Shown piece after piece: positions 52,130 to 60,492 of a stretch of 64,000 nt of DNA. The notes under the pieces were generated by a model. That model saw only the letters and a list, made by a program, of their open reading frames with translations. It made no database searches and was not told where the DNA came from. The DNA is taken from contig DATHBD010000023.1 in NCBI GenBank assembly GCA_035296325.1, forward strand, positions 186,001 through 250,000, written 5' to 3'. Positions within the stretch are counted from its first letter, which is position 1; every line of letters begins with the position of its first letter. This DNA is from DATHBD01 sp035296325. Its GTDB lineage: Bacteria; Actinomycetota; Actinomycetes; Mycobacteriales; Micromonosporaceae. Made by a program: the position numbers and the translations under genes.

Positions 52130-52183
52130 CGATTGGCGGGTTTGCCGGACAGCGCCCGGGCCGCTGGTGTATCTCATTGGGTT

Positions 52184-52519
52184 ATGAACCGTACTCTTCG
52201 CGTGCTTCTGGCCGGCGTTCTGCTGGGTGGCACGCTCAGCGTGGCTTCGGCCGCACCGGCCCTGGCGTCCTGCCTTCCCAATCCGGCGCCATCGCCGTAT
52301 GCGTTCACCGGCAAGGTGGTGAGCACCGGGTGGGGCGGCCGCCTGGCCCGGGTGCGCACCTGGAGTGGCCGGCTGGTCATCGTGAAAGGCGGGGAACGGC
52401 CGGGCGCGATCACCTCCGTCGACCGCTTCTACCAGGTGAATCAGCGCTACGAGTTCCATCCACTCAACCGGCGCAGTCCCTACCGCGACAACCTCTGCAC
52501 GGCCACCCGACCGCTGTAG
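52184..52519 (+). CDS. Small secreted protein, 111 residues (paralogue 2)
   Basis: It has the same length and layout as the protein at 51266: signal peptide (NRTLRVLLAGVLLGGTLSVA), first mature Cys in ASCLPNPAPSPYAFTGKVV, second in DNLCTATRPL, with conserved TSVDRFYQVNQRYEFHP. The DNA is also similar along much of the length, so this is a tandem duplication around or including the DinB gene. ATG 52184 starts the signal peptide; 17 upstream codons in frame overlap nothing meaningful. Its function is unknown. Confidence 0.8.
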   Translation: MNRTLRVLLAGVLLGGTLSVASAAPALASCLPNPAPSPYAFTGKVVSTGWGGRLARVRTWSGRLVIVKGGERPGAITSVDRFYQVNQRYEFHPLNRRSPYRDNLCTATRPL

Positions 52520-52700
52520 GTCGTGCCGACGGCGTGCCGGCTCGGTCCATCGTGGACGGCGCTCGCCTGGCGGGCTCTGGTTGTGGATTGGCTGAAGTTT
52601 GTCCTAAGGGTATTGACCGTTGCCAGTGGGTGCGCCAAGGTCGCACATCGTGCCGCACGCAGCGATCCGCCGGCGGCGAGTTGTCGATCTCGGAGGACCG

Positions 52701-53960
52701 ATGAAGCGCCGCTATGCTCTGGCCGTCGCCGGCCTGGTGGGTGTCGCGTCGACCGCGGCAGCCGTCGCGGTCCACGCCCGGGCCGCCACGGGTTGCCAGG
52801 TCAGCTACGCCGCGACCAACGAGTGGACCGGCGGCTGGCAGGGCGGCGTGGTGGTCAGGAACCTCGGTGACCCGGTCACCCGGTGGGACGTCGCGTTCGA
52901 CTTCGCCGACGGCGGTCAGCGGGTGACGCAGAGCTGGAACTCGACATTCGCGCAGAGCGGTCAGCGGGTCACCTTCTCCAACGCCCAATGGAACGGGTCG
53001 GTGCCGTCGAACGGTTCGACGAGCTTCGGCTTCCTGGGTACCTTCACGGGCGCGAACCCCGCGCCCGGCGCCTTCTCGATCAACGGCGTGCTGTGCACGG
53101 GGCCTGGCGTCAAGGGGTCCGCGCAGACGGACTCCCCGGGCACCCCCGGTGCGACCCCGTCGGTGGCCCCGACCAGTGCCACCCCGTCGGTGGCACCGAC
53201 CAGTGCCACGCCGTCGGCGGAACCGGTGAGCGCCACGCCGACGCCCGCCACGACGACCGCGTCCAACGGGTCCGTGGGCACCGCTCCCACGCGCTTCACC
53301 ACGCTGGCACCTGGCGCGGCGCTACCGTCGGGGGCCCAGTGCGCGACGTGGGTGCTGGCTACCCCGATCGCTGAGAACAAGGGCATGAACGCCGTGGCGA
53401 ACCGGACCACCGGCCGCCCGGTGCCCGGTGCCACCGGGTTCACGGCCCGGGTTGACGGCAACTTCACCGGCACCACCGGCCAGATCCTGCGGTGGGCGGC
53501 CTGCAAGTGGGGCCTCGACGAGGACATGGTCCGGGCGCAGGCCGCCGTCGAGAGCTGGTGGCGCATGAACACGCACGGTGACTGGACCACCGATGCCAGT
53601 CGGTGCGCACCCGGTCACCCCCTCGGCGCGGACGGCAGGCCGGGCAGTTGCCCGGAAAGCTTCGGAATCATGCAGATCCGCTACCCGTACAACGTCGCGG
53701 CCTTCCCGTACGCCGCCACCTCGTCAGCCTTCAACGTGGACCACGCGTTCGCGAGCTGGCGCTCCTGCTTCGAGGGCCGGTTGACGTGGCTGAACACCGT
53801 TGACCGCGGCGCGGAGTACACGGCCGGGGACGCCTGGGGCTGCATGGGCGTCTGGTTCGCCGGGCGGTGGCGCACAGCGGCGGCGGACGCCTACGTCGTC
53901 AAGGTCAAGGACCACCTGGCACAGCGGATCTGGGAAACCCGCAACTACCAGCAGCCCTGA
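52701..53960 (+). CDS. Secreted CBM2 - lysozyme/transglycosylase-like fusion
   Basis: The 419-residue exported protein has a signal peptide (about 1-28) and a CBM2-type cellulose/chitin-binding domain (about 31-133), with the expected Trp in NEWTGGWQ, QSWNSTF and AQWNGS, and paired Cys. A Thr/Pro/Ser linker built on a 9-residue repeat follows (ATPSVAPTS, about 150-180), then a lysozyme-like domain (about 225-415). In that domain AQAAVESWWRMNTHGDWTTD supplies the likely catalytic Glu and ESFGIMQIRYPYN matches the SLT ESxGxxQ segment. It probably cleaves peptidoglycan or chitin while bound to insoluble glycan. ATG 52701 has GGAGG 5 bases upstream. Confidence 0.88.
   Translation: MKRRYALAVAGLVGVASTAAAVAVHARAATGCQVSYAATNEWTGGWQGGVVVRNLGDPVTRWDVAFDFADGGQRVTQSWNSTFAQSGQRVTFSNAQWNGSVPSNGSTSFGFLGTFTGANPAPGAFSINGVLCTGPGVKGSAQTDSPGTPGATPSVAPTSATPSVAPTSATPSAEPVSATPTPATTTASNGSVGTAPTRFTTLAPGAALPSGAQCATWVLATPIAENKGMNAVANRTTGRPVPGATGFTARVDGNFTGTTGQILRWAACKWGLDEDMVRAQAAVESWWRMNTHGDWTTDASRCAPGHPLGADGRPGSCPESFGIMQIRYPYNVAAFPYAATSSAFNVDHAFASWRSCFEGRLTWLNTVDRGAEYTAGDAWGCMGVWFAGRWRTAAADAYVVKVKDHLAQRIWETRNYQQP
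53154..53234 (+). repeat. 27-bp tandem repeat, three copies, in the CBM2-lysozyme linker
   Basis: Units start at 53154, 53181 and 53208. The first two differ at one base and the third has diverged. Each encodes one nine-residue Thr/Pro/Ser/Val/Ala linker unit. Such linker repeats change length by slippage. Confidence 0.85.
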
Positions 53961-53998
53961 GTTCGGTAGGCGCGTCCGGCGACGCCATACTCGCTGGC

Positions 53999-54307
53999 AT
54001 GACCACATCGGGCACGGCCGAGCCGGGGAACGAGGTCCTGCTCGTCGCCATGGTGGAGATGGCACCCGGGCATGCCGAGGCCGGACGTCGATACGAGGAC
54101 GCCGTCCTGGCACTGCTGGATCAGCACGGTGGACGCGTCGAGCGGCGACTGCGCAGCGCCGATGCGGCGACCGAGGTCCACATCATCCGGTTCCGGTCCC
54201 GGGCCGGTTACCAGTCCTTCCTGGTCGACCCGGTGCGGCTCGCCCTCCGCAAGGAACTCGGTGACCGGGCGCCGACCACGCGCGTGCTGGAACTGCACGA
54301 CGCGTGA
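53999..54307 (+). CDS. Small dimeric alpha/beta-barrel protein (ABM/DUF1330-like)
   Basis: The 102-residue protein shows the ferredoxin-like beta-alpha-beta pattern of antibiotic-biosynthesis-monooxygenase-type domains: VLLVAMVEMAPGHAEAGRRYEDAVLALLDQHGG, then EVHIIRFRSRAGYQSFLVDP. No catalytic residues can be assigned, and many such proteins are of unknown function. I chose ATG 53999; upstream codons in the same frame are antisense-like noise from the lysozyme gene. It follows that gene by 38 bases and may be co-transcribed. It is convergent with the RICIN protein. Confidence 0.75.
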   Translation: MTTSGTAEPGNEVLLVAMVEMAPGHAEAGRRYEDAVLALLDQHGGRVERRLRSADAATEVHIIRFRSRAGYQSFLVDPVRLALRKELGDRAPTTRVLELHDA

Positions 54308-54317
54308 TCGGCACGCT

Positions 54318-54336
54318 CCGCCGGGCTACCCGGCGG
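54318..54336. terminator. Short perfect hairpin at a convergent junction
   Basis: CCGCCGGG (54318-54325) pairs with CCCGGCGG (54329-54336) around CTA, 10 bases after the ABM-like stop and covering the stop of the convergent RICIN gene. It is short, so termination strength is uncertain. Confidence 0.35.
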
Positions 54337-57199
54337 TGAACGTCCACTGCTGGTTGGTGCCGCCGTGGTCGGTCCACTGGACCACCGCGGCGTCGTCGAG
54401 CAGTGACCTTTCGGCGACGTCGAGGGCCTTGCCGCTGTTGCGGTTGACGAGCTTGCGGAAGCCGCCGGTGAGGGTGGTGACGGCCCATTGCTGGTTCGCC
54501 CCGCCGGTGTCCGCCCAGACGCAGACCTTGCCGAGGTCGAGCAGCGATTCGGCGAACACGTCGAGGACCTTCCCCGTCGCGGGGTTGACGACCTTGGCAT
54601 AGCCGCTGCCGAGGTCGACCAGTTGGAAGCGCTGGTTGGCCGCACCGGTGTCGGTGCGTTGCACCACGGTCAGGCCGTCCGCGGCGATGGTGAGAACTTT
54701 GCCGCTGTTCCGGTTAATGATCTTGTACGAGCCGGTCGCCGGCGGCGGCGTGGTGGGACCTGCGGACCCGGACGTCGACGTGAGGAACAGCACGGCCGCG
54801 GTCCGGCGGGCCACCGGCACCGTGGCTCCAGCGGCGTGCTGCTGGCGGTTGACCAGGTCCACCGCGGTGAAGCCGGCCGGCACGGTCAGGTTGAATGACC
54901 GGTCGCCGCTGTCGTTCACACCGATCAGGTACCGGCCGTAGCGGCAGCGGTAGAACAGCGCCCGGCCGACGAACGGGTTCTCGGTGCCGACGCGCGGCTG
55001 GGCGAAGCCGGTGGGGACCTTCGCGACCGGCAGCTTCTCGCCGGCCAGCGCCTGGGCCGGCCGAGTGCCCGGTGGATTGAGCCCACCGTTGCCGAACGCC
55101 ATGTTGACCGCGTCGCCGCGGGTGTACACCAGGCCGGAGTCGTCGATCACGGTCTCCTGCCGGATGGTCCCGGACCGCTCCAGCGCGGGGGTGATGTGGT
55201 GGAAGCGCGCGAGGTTGTTGACGCCGTACCGGGCCCGCCAGTACACCGAGAAGTAGAGCCGGTCATCGCCGTGCTTGATCGCCAGCGCGCCGTTCTCGGT
55301 GTCGTAGAAGACCGAGTCGGGGGCGCCGTCGCTCATCGGCAGCCGGATGCCGGTCGCCGGGCGGGCCTTGAGCGTGGCGTAGTGGTCGGGGACGTCGAGG
55401 AGCATCAGCGTCACCCGCGACGAGCTGTTGGACAGGTTGCTGTCGATGTCGGCGAAGAACTGGTTGTCGGCGAACATCTGCTGCGCGTAGCCGGTGATGC
55501 GGGGATCGTCGAGGATCCCGGCGGCGTAGATGGAGGAGCCGTCCCAGCCGGTGCGCTGGGCGTACGTCGACTTGCCCGGGTAGTCGGCGTCCCGCCACCC
55601 GATCATGGCCTCGATGGACATGCTCCGGTGGCCACCGGCGTCCACCACCGGGTACCGGAAGTAGGCACGTGCCTGGGCGGCCTCGGTGAACAACTGCCGG
55701 ATCCGAGCGTCGCCGCCGGGGCTGGCCAGGGCCGTCGCCTGGTAGATGTGGCCGATCCAGTCCAGCACCTCGCCGTACACACCGACGTACCCGAGTTCCT
55801 TGGTCAGCCGGGCCCGGGTGAGCTGGAAGAACACGTCGCCATAGGGCCTCGTCGGCTTGCCGGTGGCGTCGTCGGGGCCGAGCCACGGGTCGAGCCCGAC
55901 CGACTCGTACAGATAGCGCAGGGCCTGCGTCTCGGGGAGCGCCCGGCCGGGATCCAGCACGGCGAGCGCGCGGTTGGCCAGGTAGATCCCGAGGTCGCAG
56001 ATCATCGCCTGGTTGGTGTACGCCCTGCGGTTGCGCCTCCAGTGCTCCCGACTGGTGTGCATCAGGTCGGCGTACGCCCGCCGGCGCGGCACCGCCGGGG
56101 TGGCCGCGCTCCCGTCCACGTCGACGGTGGCCGACAGTCGGTCGCCCAGGTCCCGGTAGACCAGCGCGAGCGCCCACCCGGCCCGCCCGAAGCCGAGCCA
56201 CTGTTCGTCGTTCGGCTCCATCTTGGTCGGGTTCGTGGCGTGGTACCGGCACACCGCGTCCATCCCCGCGACGATGGCGTCCAGCGCCTTGGGGTTGCGG
56301 TAGGCCGGCGTCCACGGCATCGCGTACGCCTTCGCCAGCGCCAGCATCCGCTTCTGGTCCGACGGCTGCGTGGTGGCGTTCATCCAGGCGTTGAGGTTGG
56401 TGACGATCCGGGTCCTGACCTTGGTCAGCACCTCGTCGCCGGGGGTGGGCCGGGTCGGCGGGTTGATCACCGCCGGGGCCTGCACATCGTCGGCGGGCAG
56501 CGCGAGGAATGTGTCGGTGTGGGTGTAGAGGCGGTACACCGCCCGGCTGGGCGCGGCGAGATTGCGGTAGTAGCCCTCCAGCGTGGAGCCGTACCCATAA
56601 ATCTCGCCCATGGCGCGGATTTCGACGGTGACGTTCGCCTTACCGGCGGTGACGGAAAGAGGCAACGGAAGGGTGCGGTAAAAGAACCGTCCCTTGCTGA
56701 CCGGTGCATTTCCAGCAATGTCAAGTGGGTCGATGTCCCCAAGATGGTAGTAACCGACCTGTTTGCCTTCGCAGAACAGCATCAGTCGGCCCAGCGCCAG
56801 ACCGAACTCCGAGCCGCTCAGCTTCACCGTCACGTACGTGGGCAGGTTCGGGTCGACCTTCGCCCGGACGGCAAGCGTGCCGCCCCACGAACCGGCGGGC
56901 GTTGCCGGCAGCAGTCGCCGAGCAGACTGCCCCAGGTCGCCGGCGACCCGGGTGGACAGGGGTGCGATCAGGCCATGAGCCGACTCCGAAGCGGCGTCAC
57001 CGAAGACCACCAGATCCAGCGGGGGAGCCGCCGGTTCGGCCGTGGGTGCCGCGTTCGCCGACGTCAAAGCGCTCCAGCCCCACAGCCCTGCCGGGGCAGC
57101 GAGGGCCCCACCGGCTACGGCGCCAACCGCCAGCACCTGCCGTCGACCGATCCGGCCGCGACTGGGCTCGGACCCGTCCGATCGCGCTTGGCTATGCAC
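54326..57199 (-). CDS. Tat-exported putative glycan-active protein with C-terminal RICIN domain
   Basis: The 957-residue protein begins with a twin-arginine signal (IGRRQVLAVGAVAGG) followed by an Ala-rich stretch. An N-terminal beta-sandwich region (about 70-250; TYVTVKLSGSEFGLALGRLM, then VGYYHLGDIDPLDIAG) is followed by a long helical catalytic-like region (about 260-560) with many Trp/Tyr, resembling an alpha/alpha toroid. A further beta domain comes next, then a RICIN lectin domain (about 810-957) with QxW repeats (NQRFQL, NQQWAV, NQQWTF). The layout is that of a polysaccharide lyase or hydrolase, but I cannot assign a family. I chose GTG 57199 so that an upstream palindrome stays outside the gene; TTG 57295 is possible. 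Confidence 0.78.
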   Translation of the reverse strand: MHSQARSDGSEPSRGRIGRRQVLAVGAVAGGALAAPAGLWGWSALTSANAAPTAEPAAPPLDLVVFGDAASESAHGLIAPLSTRVAGDLGQSARRLLPATPAGSWGGTLAVRAKVDPNLPTYVTVKLSGSEFGLALGRLMLFCEGKQVGYYHLGDIDPLDIAGNAPVSKGRFFYRTLPLPLSVTAGKANVTVEIRAMGEIYGYGSTLEGYYRNLAAPSRAVYRLYTHTDTFLALPADDVQAPAVINPPTRPTPGDEVLTKVRTRIVTNLNAWMNATTQPSDQKRMLALAKAYAMPWTPAYRNPKALDAIVAGMDAVCRYHATNPTKMEPNDEQWLGFGRAGWALALVYRDLGDRLSATVDVDGSAATPAVPRRRAYADLMHTSREHWRRNRRAYTNQAMICDLGIYLANRALAVLDPGRALPETQALRYLYESVGLDPWLGPDDATGKPTRPYGDVFFQLTRARLTKELGYVGVYGEVLDWIGHIYQATALASPGGDARIRQLFTEAAQARAYFRYPVVDAGGHRSMSIEAMIGWRDADYPGKSTYAQRTGWDGSSIYAAGILDDPRITGYAQQMFADNQFFADIDSNLSNSSSRVTLMLLDVPDHYATLKARPATGIRLPMSDGAPDSVFYDTENGALAIKHGDDRLYFSVYWRARYGVNNLARFHHITPALERSGTIRQETVIDDSGLVYTRGDAVNMAFGNGGLNPPGTRPAQALAGEKLPVAKVPTGFAQPRVGTENPFVGRALFYRCRYGRYLIGVNDSGDRSFNLTVPAGFTAVDLVNRQQHAAGATVPVARRTAAVLFLTSTSGSAGPTTPPPATGSYKIINRNSGKVLTIAADGLTVVQRTDTGAANQRFQLVDLGSGYAKVVNPATGKVLDVFAESLLDLGKVCVWADTGGANQQWAVTTLTGGFRKLVNRNSGKALDVAERSLLDDAAVVQWTDHGGTNQQWTFTAG

Positions 57200-57232
57200 T
57201 GCTGCCGCGGGTACGCCCGCCGAATCTGCAAA

Positions 57233-57244
57233 GTGACCGGTCAC
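57233..57244. promoter_or_regulatory. Perfect 12-bp palindrome GTGACCGGTCAC upstream of the RICIN gene
   Basis: This 12-base perfect palindrome lies 33 bases upstream of the chosen start on the minus strand. It has the size and symmetry of LacI- or GntR-type operators that control glycan-degradation genes in actinobacteria. No copy was seen by eye in front of the GH2 gene. Confidence 0.4.
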
Positions 57245-57348
57245 ATTGAACGACAATAGTGGTGCCCGGCTGACACGTACAGTGGCGAACGTCAATGTCG
57301 AGCGTGGCCAGCCTTAGGTTTTCCTTACGCGGGTGGCGCTGACCCGCA

Positions 57349-57384
57349 GACGGCTCCCGGTCCCACGCGGGACCGGGAGCCGTC
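57349..57384 (-). terminator. Perfect 16-bp hairpin after the GH2 gene
   Basis: Arms 57349-57364 and 57369-57384 pair perfectly over 16 bases around ACGC. It lies 12 bases past the GH2 stop and upstream of the RICIN gene's promoter region, so it should separate the two same-strand genes. Confidence 0.8.
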
Positions 57385-57396
57385 GATGGTCGAACG

Positions 57397-60249
57397 TCAG
57401 CCGAACCGCAGGTACATCGTCCGCCGGTAGGGCCCGGCGGCGACGGTCGGCTGGCTCTCCGGCCCGAGGTTCGCCGCGGCCTGGAACTTGTAGCCCATCG
57501 CGGAGATGGCGTCCAGGAACGAGATGTCACCGGTCGGGAACGCCGCCACGGCGGACTGCGCACCGGGCCCCCACCGCGGCGTGAACAGCCGCAGGAACAG
57601 GTCCTCGTTGCCGGCGACGATCGTGATCGGCACTTCGGTGGTGCGCAGCGTCGCCCAGTACGTGTTCGCGTGGAAGCCCTTGAACTCCGGGTACTCCCAG
57701 AGGTCTGAGCCGGTGGCGGTGTCGTTGTACGCCTTCGAGTACACGTCGATCGGGAAACCGCGCATCCGGTTCTTCCAGACCCGGAACGGGCCCTGGCCCA
57801 GCCAGGTCATCCCTCGGACGTTCGCCTCCGGGTAGTCGAAGTTGACGCCCAGGAACTCGAAGCTGCCGGTGAGGTTGTACTCGTAGTCCAACTGCAGCCA
57901 GCCGTTGGCGTGCAGCAGCCAGCGCACGCTGGTCATGCTGCCCTGGTAGGTCGCCGACACGCCGTACGCCGAGCCGTCGGCGGCAGCGGTCAGGCCGGTG
58001 AGGGTGGCCGTGCCGTTCGCCGGCGCCGGCCCGTTGCGCAGCGACACCGGCCGGTCGCCGGCGACGACGCCGGCCAGCCGCCCGGTGGTCCGGTCGATGG
58101 TGATCGAGGTCCTGCCCGCCCGCATGGTGATGCCGGCGGCGTCCTCGGTGGCCGTGACGCCCCGCCCCCGCCGTGCCGGCGCGACGATCTGCCGGGCGTG
58201 CTCGGCGGCACTGGTGATCGGGAAGCTCCAGCGGTAGATCTCGTCGCCGGAGGGGTGCCGGGCGATCAGGATCAGCGCGTCGTTGCGCCGCCAGCTGGTG
58301 GGCAGCCGTAGCCGCAGCTCCCCGCTGGCACCGGGGGCGATGTCCGGGCTCGCGATGTCGGCGCGCGCGGCGATCCGGTGCCCGCGGTGCTCACGGCGGT
58401 CGCGGCCGTCGGCGTCGTCAGGCTCGAAGAAGTTGACCAGCTGCCACGAGAACCTGCACTGGTTGGTGTTCGTGAAGTCGTACCGGTTTGTGATCCGGAT
58501 CGCGCCGGTGAACCCGGTCGGGAAGACCTCCTCCATGTACCGACGGTCGGTGAGCTGGATCGGCGACCAGATCTCCTTGATCGTGTAAAAGCTGCCCTCC
58601 TTCTCGCGGTAGGGCCCGAGGATGCCGTCGGGGTAGTAGTTCGGGTTGACGTCCATCGCGCCACCGCGGTCGTCGCGGATGATGCCCTCGTCGACAAGCG
58701 CCCAGATGAACCCGCCGGCGGACAGTGGCGCGTTGCCCATGACCTCCCAGAAGTCGTTCAGCGCCGCGCCGGCGCCCCCGTCGTAGAGGGCGTGCAGCAT
58801 CTCGGTGCTCATCAGGATCGCCGGGCCGCTGACCGCGTCCACCGTCCCCTGGTACGTCAGGTAGTGGTGGGTCTTGATGCCGTTGAACACCACGGGCGCG
58901 TTGATCGGGTGGATGACCGGCCGGTTCTGCGGGTCGTAGATCGCGTAGTCGTCGACGACCGCGTGCTGGTGCCCCCACTCGTTGCCGTTGGCCCAGAACA
59001 CCACGGACGGGTGGTTCACGTCCCGGATGACCATCGACCGGACCTTCGGGATGGCCTGCGCCTCGGTGTACGCCTTCTGCCAGCCGGCCAGCTCGTCGAT
59101 CACGTACAGCCCGAGTTCGTCGCAGAGGTCGAGCATGTGGACGTCCGGCGGGTAGTGCGAGCAGCGCACCGCGTTCATGTTCATCTGCTTCATCAGCGTG
59201 AGATCCAGGCGGGTCTCCGCCTCGGTGACCGCGCGTCCGGAATCCGGCCAGATGATGTGCCGGTTGGCGCCCTTGAACCGGATCTTCCGGCCGTTGATGT
59301 AGATGCCGTCGCTCTGGCGCACCTCGATCGTCCGGAACCCGAACCGCTCGGTCGTCCGGTGCGCTTCCTGCTCCCCGGCGAACAGCCGAACGTCAACGCG
59401 GTACAGGTTGGGGAACTCCTCGCTCCACTGCCGGGCACCGGGCACCGTGGTGGCCAGCCGTACCGACTCGGCGGCGGCGGTGACCGCCACCGAGAACGGC
59501 TCGCCGACGGGTGTGCCGTCCAGGTTGGTGATCTGTGCCACGACCCGGTCGGCGGTGGTGACGCCGCCGAGGAACACGTCGACCGTGAAAGCTCCATTCG
59601 CCTCCGCGTCGATGGCCACCCGGTCGATGTGCTCCGCCGGGTGGGACTCCAGGTAGACCGGGCGGTAGATGCCACCGAAGTTCCAGTAGTCGCCGAGGCG
59701 CTCCGCCCGGTTGACCGACTCGTCGGTGGAGTCGCGCAGCACGGTGACCTCGAGCAGGTTCGACTCGCCGTACTTGAGCAGGTCCGTCACGTCGTACCGG
59801 AAGCGGTAGAAGCCGCCCTGGTGCGTCGGCCCGGCAAGCTGTCCGTTGACGGTGACCGTGGTGTCGGTCATCGAGCCTTCGAACACGATGTAGGTCCGGC
59901 GGCCGGCCCAGGCCGGTGCCGTGAACGTGTGCCGGTAGAGCCCGCGCTCCTCGGGCACCAGCGTCCACCCGCTGGTGTATGTCCCGAACCCGTGGAAGTC
60001 CCAGTTGGACGGCACCGGGATGGTGGACCAGACATTGGCGTTGCGGCCCGCCGTGACCATGAACTCCCAGGCCACGGCGTGGTCCTTGTCGGCGCCCGAC
60101 AGCAGCAGCGTCTGCGTCGCCGTGGGGCCGGCGGGGGCCGGTCGAACGGGGTGTGCCGCAGTCGCCGGCCCGGCGGGGGACAGGCCGGTGGCCAGCCCAG
60201 CCGCGCCGGCGGTTCCGAGCGCCAGGAAATGGCGTCGCTGCAGTTCCAT
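57397..60249 (-). CDS. Tat-exported GH2 beta-galactosidase-like glycosidase
   Basis: The 950-residue enzyme opens with a twin-arginine-type signal (LQRRHFLALGTAGAAG). The GH2 domains follow in order: jelly-roll (about 75-215; YRHTFTAPAWAGRRTYIVFEG), Ig-like (about 215-320) and TIM barrel (about 320-600). The acid/base Glu is in VVFWANGNEWGHQ and the probable nucleophile Glu in AILMSTEMLHALYDGG, with GGFIWALVDEG downstream. A C-terminal region with a beta-galactosidase small-chain-like fold (about 700-945) closes the protein. It should release beta-linked galactose or a related sugar outside the membrane. ATG 60249 has GGAGG 8 bases upstream. A strong terminator follows. Confidence 0.93.
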   Translation of the reverse strand: MELQRRHFLALGTAGAAGLATGLSPAGPATAAHPVRPAPAGPTATQTLLLSGADKDHAVAWEFMVTAGRNANVWSTIPVPSNWDFHGFGTYTSGWTLVPEERGLYRHTFTAPAWAGRRTYIVFEGSMTDTTVTVNGQLAGPTHQGGFYRFRYDVTDLLKYGESNLLEVTVLRDSTDESVNRAERLGDYWNFGGIYRPVYLESHPAEHIDRVAIDAEANGAFTVDVFLGGVTTADRVVAQITNLDGTPVGEPFSVAVTAAAESVRLATTVPGARQWSEEFPNLYRVDVRLFAGEQEAHRTTERFGFRTIEVRQSDGIYINGRKIRFKGANRHIIWPDSGRAVTEAETRLDLTLMKQMNMNAVRCSHYPPDVHMLDLCDELGLYVIDELAGWQKAYTEAQAIPKVRSMVIRDVNHPSVVFWANGNEWGHQHAVVDDYAIYDPQNRPVIHPINAPVVFNGIKTHHYLTYQGTVDAVSGPAILMSTEMLHALYDGGAGAALNDFWEVMGNAPLSAGGFIWALVDEGIIRDDRGGAMDVNPNYYPDGILGPYREKEGSFYTIKEIWSPIQLTDRRYMEEVFPTGFTGAIRITNRYDFTNTNQCRFSWQLVNFFEPDDADGRDRREHRGHRIAARADIASPDIAPGASGELRLRLPTSWRRNDALILIARHPSGDEIYRWSFPITSAAEHARQIVAPARRGRGVTATEDAAGITMRAGRTSITIDRTTGRLAGVVAGDRPVSLRNGPAPANGTATLTGLTAAADGSAYGVSATYQGSMTSVRWLLHANGWLQLDYEYNLTGSFEFLGVNFDYPEANVRGMTWLGQGPFRVWKNRMRGFPIDVYSKAYNDTATGSDLWEYPEFKGFHANTYWATLRTTEVPITIVAGNEDLFLRLFTPRWGPGAQSAVAAFPTGDISFLDAISAMGYKFQAAANLGPESQPTVAAGPYRRTMYLRFG

Positions 60250-60492
60250 CCGGGTACCTCCGCAATTGGCGAATTTCGGTTTCAGTCCAACGCACAAGCC
60301 CGGCCAGGCTAACCAGTTCGGGAGCGGCGAGTACAGAGCCGGCTGTCAATCTTGCGGGGGGTGCACATTGGATCCTCGACGCCGGTCGCGCTCTAGACTC
60401 TCGGTACTGGACCAACGTCGTCGAGGTGGCCGCGTTGCGGCAGCCGACCGAGGGCGGTGTCGCTGCTTCCCCACGTCTCGGAGGTTCAACCC

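Noticed and set aside
53154..53234. Tandem repeat considered as a CRISPR or regulatory repeat
   Set aside because: It is in frame, encodes a Thr/Pro linker and has no spacers.
55196..57259. 687-codon frame antisense to the RICIN protein gene
   Set aside because: No domain, Arg/Val/Gly-rich noise; the minus strand has a Tat signal and RICIN motifs.
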